DNA of 8,136 bases from Candidatus Bathyarchaeota archaeon (lineage in GTDB: Archaea > Thermoproteota > CALKCG01 > B24 > JAGTQN01): contig JAGTQN010000023.1 in assembly GCA_018396395.1 (NCBI GenBank), positions 10,403 to 18,538 of the forward strand, given 5' to 3'. This document shows, piece by piece, positions 6,198-8,136 of the stretch (the stretch's first letter is position 1; each line of letters starts with the position of its first letter). The notes under the pieces are model-generated. The model saw only the letters and a list, made by a program, of their open reading frames with translations. It searched no databases and had not been told where the DNA came from. A program made the position numbers and the translations under genes.

Positions 6198-7055
6198 GAT
6201 CAAAATTCGAAAGAGATAATCCATAACGAATGCAAGAAGATTCTCTACGATGGAGGAAGCGAAGACTGTCAAAAAAGATTGACCTACTGTTACCTTAAAG
6301 GATTCCCTAATAGCTAAGAAGAGAAGTACAAAGCGCCAAACGAAAAGGGCTGCAAAAATCTCCATTAGGGCTATGTAGGCTGGATCTTCGACGATGATGA
6401 AGGGAAGGGGGATCCATGGCGAAAACTCAAGGGTAGCGAAGAGGATGGTCAGGATGTTCAGTATGATCGTGGGAAGATAGCTCATGAAAACCGATATAAG
6501 GAAAGGCAACAGCCTTGCCTTATTTCCATAGACAAGCCGGACAAATATCAGAGGAAAGAATAAAACAGCAAGTAAGCCTGAAAGATAATTGACGAATGCA
6601 TATCCTCTCATAGAAGGTGTCGTAGCCATGGAGAGGGCTAAGACTGTAAGGCTGCAAAGAAGATAGGGTGCTAAACGTTCCCGCACCTCTTTGAAGGCCC
6701 TAGTTGGATGAAAAAGAATCTTGTAGAATGCCAGGGCTGAGGGCTTTAGGGAATCTATAATCCTTCGCCCCTTAATCTTTGGAACCATTGGTTTTGAAAG
6801 GGATGCCTTAGCATAGCTTATGAGCTCGTATGCCACATAGCCATTCCTGTTCAAGGAATACCTCTTATCCTCACCCTGCTCTAGGAGTTCCTTGAGCATC
6901 TCAAGATGATGGTTCAAGGTTCCGGTCTGAAGCCTAAACTTCGCCAGTAGGGCAGAGTAGGGCTGGGGGCCTGTCTCCACCAAGTATCGCACTATTTCGC
7001 GCCTTATTGGGTGATTGATAGCTGATATAATAACATCGAGCTTGTCCTCGGACAG
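6186..7055 (-). CDS. Membrane-anchored ArsR-like winged-helix regulator with Yip1-like C-terminal domain
   Basis: Predicted one-component membrane-bound transcription regulator of 289 residues, counted from a CTG at 7055. The N-terminal 80 residues form a winged helix: SEDKLDVIISAINHPIRREI leads into the fold (HPxRR is typical of the ArsR group), TGTLNHHLEMLKELL (44-58) is the recognition region and KRYSLNRNGYVAYELI the wing. A linker leads to LFHPTRAF (114-121), the usual entry motif of Yip1-like domains, and five hydrophobic stretches near 130-146, 152-175, 182-208, 226-249 and 258-287. A GTG at 6992 is the first conventional start but would cut off helix 1 of the DNA-binding domain. CTG lies 7 nt after a GGGGGTG (7069-7063). 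It probably senses an envelope signal and controls this locus; the ligand is unknown. The gene end is embedded in the right 60-bp repeat. Confidence 0.8.
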   Translation of the reverse strand: MSEDKLDVIISAINHPIRREIVRYLVETGPQPYSALLAKFRLQTGTLNHHLEMLKELLEQGEDKRYSLNRNGYVAYELISYAKASLSKPMVPKIKGRRIIDSLKPSALAFYKILFHPTRAFKEVRERLAPYLLCSLTVLALSMATTPSMRGYAFVNYLSGLLAVLFFPLIFVRLVYGNKARLLPFLISVFMSYLPTIILNILTILFATLEFSPWIPLPFIIVEDPAYIALMEIFAALFVWRFVLLFLAIRESFKVTVGQSFLTVFASSIVENLLAFVMDYLFRILIILP

Positions 7056-7062
7056 TTTTGAA

Positions 7063-7069
7063 CACCCCC
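7063..7069 (-). promoter_or_regulatory. Possible Shine-Dalgarno site of the wHTH/Yip1 gene
   Basis: Minus strand GGGGGTG, 7 nt before CTG at 7055. It is weaker than the GGAGGTGA sites elsewhere but correctly placed for the only start that keeps the complete winged helix. Confidence 0.45.
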
Positions 7070-7112
7070 AACCCTTCTAACCAAGATTCTGAGCCCTTCT
7101 GAGCAAGGCTTG

Positions 7113-7130
7113 AGGCATAATGCCTATATT
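7113..7130 (-). promoter_or_regulatory. TATA-like box with adjoining palindrome, candidate promoter/operator of the wHTH/Yip1 gene
   Basis: On the minus strand AATATA (7130-7125) is joined directly to the 13-bp palindrome AGGCAT-A-ATGCCT (7125-7113). A start of transcription about 25 bp downstream would fall near 7100, leaving a leader of about 45 nt with the Shine-Dalgarno site before CTG 7055. A dyad touching the TATA box is a common archaeal repressor layout. Which regulator would bind is unknown. The leader also holds a short direct repeat, TTCTGAGC at 7087-7094 and 7097-7104 (plus strand). Confidence 0.45.
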
Positions 7131-7139
7131 GGCTGATGA

Positions 7140-7172
7140 AAGCCTTGGAATTCTAAGGCTTGGCCGTACGGC
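7140..7172. terminator. Two adjacent palindromes just past the PadR stop
   Basis: Bases 7140-7161 form a 22-bp near-perfect palindrome: 7-bp arms AAGCCTT and AAGGCTT around a GAATTC core, with one mismatched pair. Bases 7163-7172 are the perfect palindrome GCCGTACGGC, 7 bp past the PadR stop codon. They could fold into hairpins in the PadR mRNA 3' end or act as DNA-binding sites upstream of the wHTH/Yip1 promoter. No T-tract follows, so classical intrinsic termination is unlikely. Confidence 0.45.
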
Positions 7173-7179
7173 ATTGGTC

Positions 7180-7740
7180 CTAACCTTTTTTACTGGCTAT
7201 GGCTTCGATCATCCTAGCTGCCTCTTCCAAAGCCTTTTTTGCCTCTTCTAAAGCCTTCTCCGAATAATCCCATCGAAGTCTTGCTTGAAGTTTCCATAAA
7301 GCCATCGCAAGGTCTCCCATGGCCTTTTCCAGTCCTATGGGTTTTTCCGGAGGAAACCCAAAACCAAATCCAAAATCAAACCCGCCCAAAGGTCTGGGAA
7401 AGCCCTGCGGAAATCTCACATGTCTGAAGCGTTCCTGAAGCGTCTCCCATACCTTCTCCTGCCCATCCAAGAAGGATTTTCCCTGATCCGTCAGGGTATA
7501 ACGCTTGATACCAGCTTCCCCTCCTATTTCCCTGATGTAGCCTTTATCCTGCAACCATGCGAGGAGGGGATATATGGAGCCTGGGCTTGGTCTCCAATAA
7601 CCCCCTGTTTGTTCTTCGATGACCCCCATGATCTCGGAGCCAGCCATAGGCTTCTCTTTTAAAAGCTTCAGTACTTTATAACGGAGAAAGCCTTTAGGAA
7701 CCATGGCCGTATGCCTTAGCCAATGTCTAAGAGGGAACAT
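7180..7740 (-). CDS. PadR family transcriptional regulator
   Basis: Soluble winged-helix repressor of 186 residues. The PadR DNA-binding domain covers about 16-90: GFLRYKVLKLLKEKPMAGSE begins the fold, then IMGVIEEQTGGYWRPSPGSI with the characteristic PSPGSIYPLL (51-60), and a wing ending in IKRYTLTDQGK (78-88). A Gly/Phe-rich linker, GGFDFGFGFGFPPEKP (119-134), joins it to a C-terminal helical region (136-185, with EKALEEAKKALEEAARMIEA) that probably mediates dimerisation. This is a standard PadR layout with an unusual linker. The ATG at 7740 is chosen because it lies where transcription from the TATA box at 7768-7763 would begin, suggesting a leaderless or nearly leaderless message; ATG at 7704 is the alternative. 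PadR proteins usually repress their own gene and nearby transporter genes, and the promoter palindrome upstream fits autoregulation. Confidence 0.9.
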   Translation of the reverse strand: MFPLRHWLRHTAMVPKGFLRYKVLKLLKEKPMAGSEIMGVIEEQTGGYWRPSPGSIYPLLAWLQDKGYIREIGGEAGIKRYTLTDQGKSFLDGQEKVWETLQERFRHVRFPQGFPRPLGGFDFGFGFGFPPEKPIGLEKAMGDLAMALWKLQARLRWDYSEKALEEAKKALEEAARMIEAIASKKG

Positions 7741-7762
7741 TTTCTCAACCTTATAGAGATCA

Positions 7763-7785
7763 TTTATATCGATTGATATCGATAT
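7763..7785 (-). promoter_or_regulatory. PadR gene promoter: TATA box overlapped by a 20-bp palindromic operator
   Basis: The minus strand carries TATAAA at 7768-7763, about 25 bp before the ATG at 7740. Bases 7766-7785 form an inverted repeat with perfect 8-bp arms (ATATCGAT and ATCGATAT) around TGAT, running over the upstream edge of the TATA box where TFB would contact DNA. A further related element, TATTGATA, follows at 7783-7790. The arrangement suits a homodimeric repressor, most simply PadR itself; binding is inferred, the symmetry is seen. Confidence 0.6.
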
Positions 7786-7854
7786 TGATACAGATCCTTA
7801 AATAGTTTGGCTGAGAAGAATTAGGACTCGATTCCAAAGAATAAGACAAACATC

Positions 7855-7881
7855 CCTTTCCTATCCTAACCATAGGAAAGG
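7855..7881. repeat. Perfect 10-bp inverted repeat with 7-nt loop
   Basis: CCTTTCCTAT (7855-7864) and ATAGGAAAGG (7872-7881) pair completely around CCTAACC. It lies between the stop of the right-edge gene (8003) and the PadR promoter. It may be a transcript-end hairpin of the right-edge gene or a dyad operator. No second copy was found in this window. The remainder of 7886-8002 shows no gene; its minus strand is purine-rich just after the stop. Confidence 0.6.
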
Positions 7882-8002
7882 CGGGCCCATCTCAGCTTTG
7901 AAATAGTTTTGCCGATATTGGCTTCGAAAACAGCCATTTTTTCTATATTTTCAAATTCCCCTATCTTCCCATAGCCTCCCTCTATCCCCTTTCCTCGTCC
8001 TC

Positions 8003-8136
8003 TTATCCTTCCATTGCGTCCCTTTTCTCATGGCTTATTTTCCCGAGCTCATCTAGGGCATCTGGGCACTTGCGGATAATCCTATCGACAAGATGGAGAT
8101 ACCGGGCTGTTCTGATCGCATCTGGCTGAATTTCTA
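8003..8136 (-). CDS. C-terminal end of an unrecognised protein (cut by window edge)
   Basis: The minus strand is open from the right edge to a TAA at 8005-8003 and gives 43 residues: EIQPDAIRTARYLHLVDRI, then IRKCPDALDELGKISHEKRD and AMEG. The composition is that of a soluble, helical, charged protein tail, and the other two minus frames hit stops within the same stretch. I do not recognise the family. The gene is followed by 262 bp before the PadR start, so it is probably a separate transcription unit. Confidence 0.5.
   Translation of the reverse strand, partial: EIQPDAIRTARYLHLVDRIIRKCPDALDELGKISHEKRDAMEG

Noticed and set aside
7866..7937. A 23-codon minus-strand ORF (MAVFEANIGKTISKLRWARLSYG) with an AT-rich stretch before it
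   Set aside because: No Shine-Dalgarno site, very short, and it runs into the 7855-7881 hairpin; no recognised family.
1..8136. tRNA, rRNA, CRISPR arrays and insertion sequences
   Set aside because: Reading both strands showed no cloverleaf with a TTCGANNC-type arm, no conserved rRNA stretch, no regularly spaced short repeats and no transposase motifs.

Overview
The window looks archaeal, probably from a thermophilic member of the TACK group (Thermoproteota in the broad sense; I cannot place it further). The reasons are strong GGAGGTGA-type Shine-Dalgarno sites combined with AT-rich TATA-like boxes, heavy use of AGG/AGA arginine codons, and gene families typical of archaea: a NEW3-repeat surface protein paired with an ABC-2 exporter, a winged-helix regulator fused to a Yip1-like membrane domain, a PadR regulator and a UbiA-like prenyltransferase. 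Every gene I can support lies on the minus strand, so the window is best read from right to left.

Layout in the direction of transcription: (1) the C-terminal end of an unrecognised protein (stop at 8003); (2) a 262-bp gap with a perfect 10-bp hairpin and a palindromic PadR promoter; (3) a PadR-family regulator (7740 to 7180); (4) a 124-bp gap holding three palindromes and a TATA-like box; (5) a membrane-anchored ArsR-like winged-helix/Yip1 protein (7055 to 6186); (6) a small exported or anchored PepSY-like protein (6106 to 5606) and an RDD membrane protein (5551 to 4973); (7) an 814-residue surface protein with two carboxypeptidase-regulatory-like/NEW3 units, three more beta-sandwich domains and a C-terminal anchor (4733 to 2289); (8) an ABC ATPase (2279 to 1323) and an ABC-2 permease (1330 to 338), tightly coupled to it; (9) the start of a UbiA-like prenyltransferase that runs off the left edge and changes frame near base 58.

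The main unexpected observation is a perfect 60-bp direct repeat (4765-4824 and 6138-6197). It brackets exactly the PepSY-like and RDD genes. Each copy ends 31 bp before a gene start. The right copy also contains the last codons of the winged-helix/Yip1 gene. This suggests that the two-gene cassette was inserted, or arose by duplication, between an older regulator gene and the surface-protein/ABC operon, with the promoter region duplicated on both sides.

Taken together, the locus looks like a cell-surface export or envelope-homeostasis system: two transcription factors (one soluble, one membrane-bound), a large anchored extracellular protein, a CcmA-type ABC exporter and two small envelope proteins. 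The substrate cannot be read from sequence. A second theme is that three genes (prenyltransferase, PepSY-like and winged-helix/Yip1) lack an in-frame ATG/GTG/TTG at the expected place although good Shine-Dalgarno sites sit at the right distance. This points either to CTG or other rare starts or to small assembly errors.
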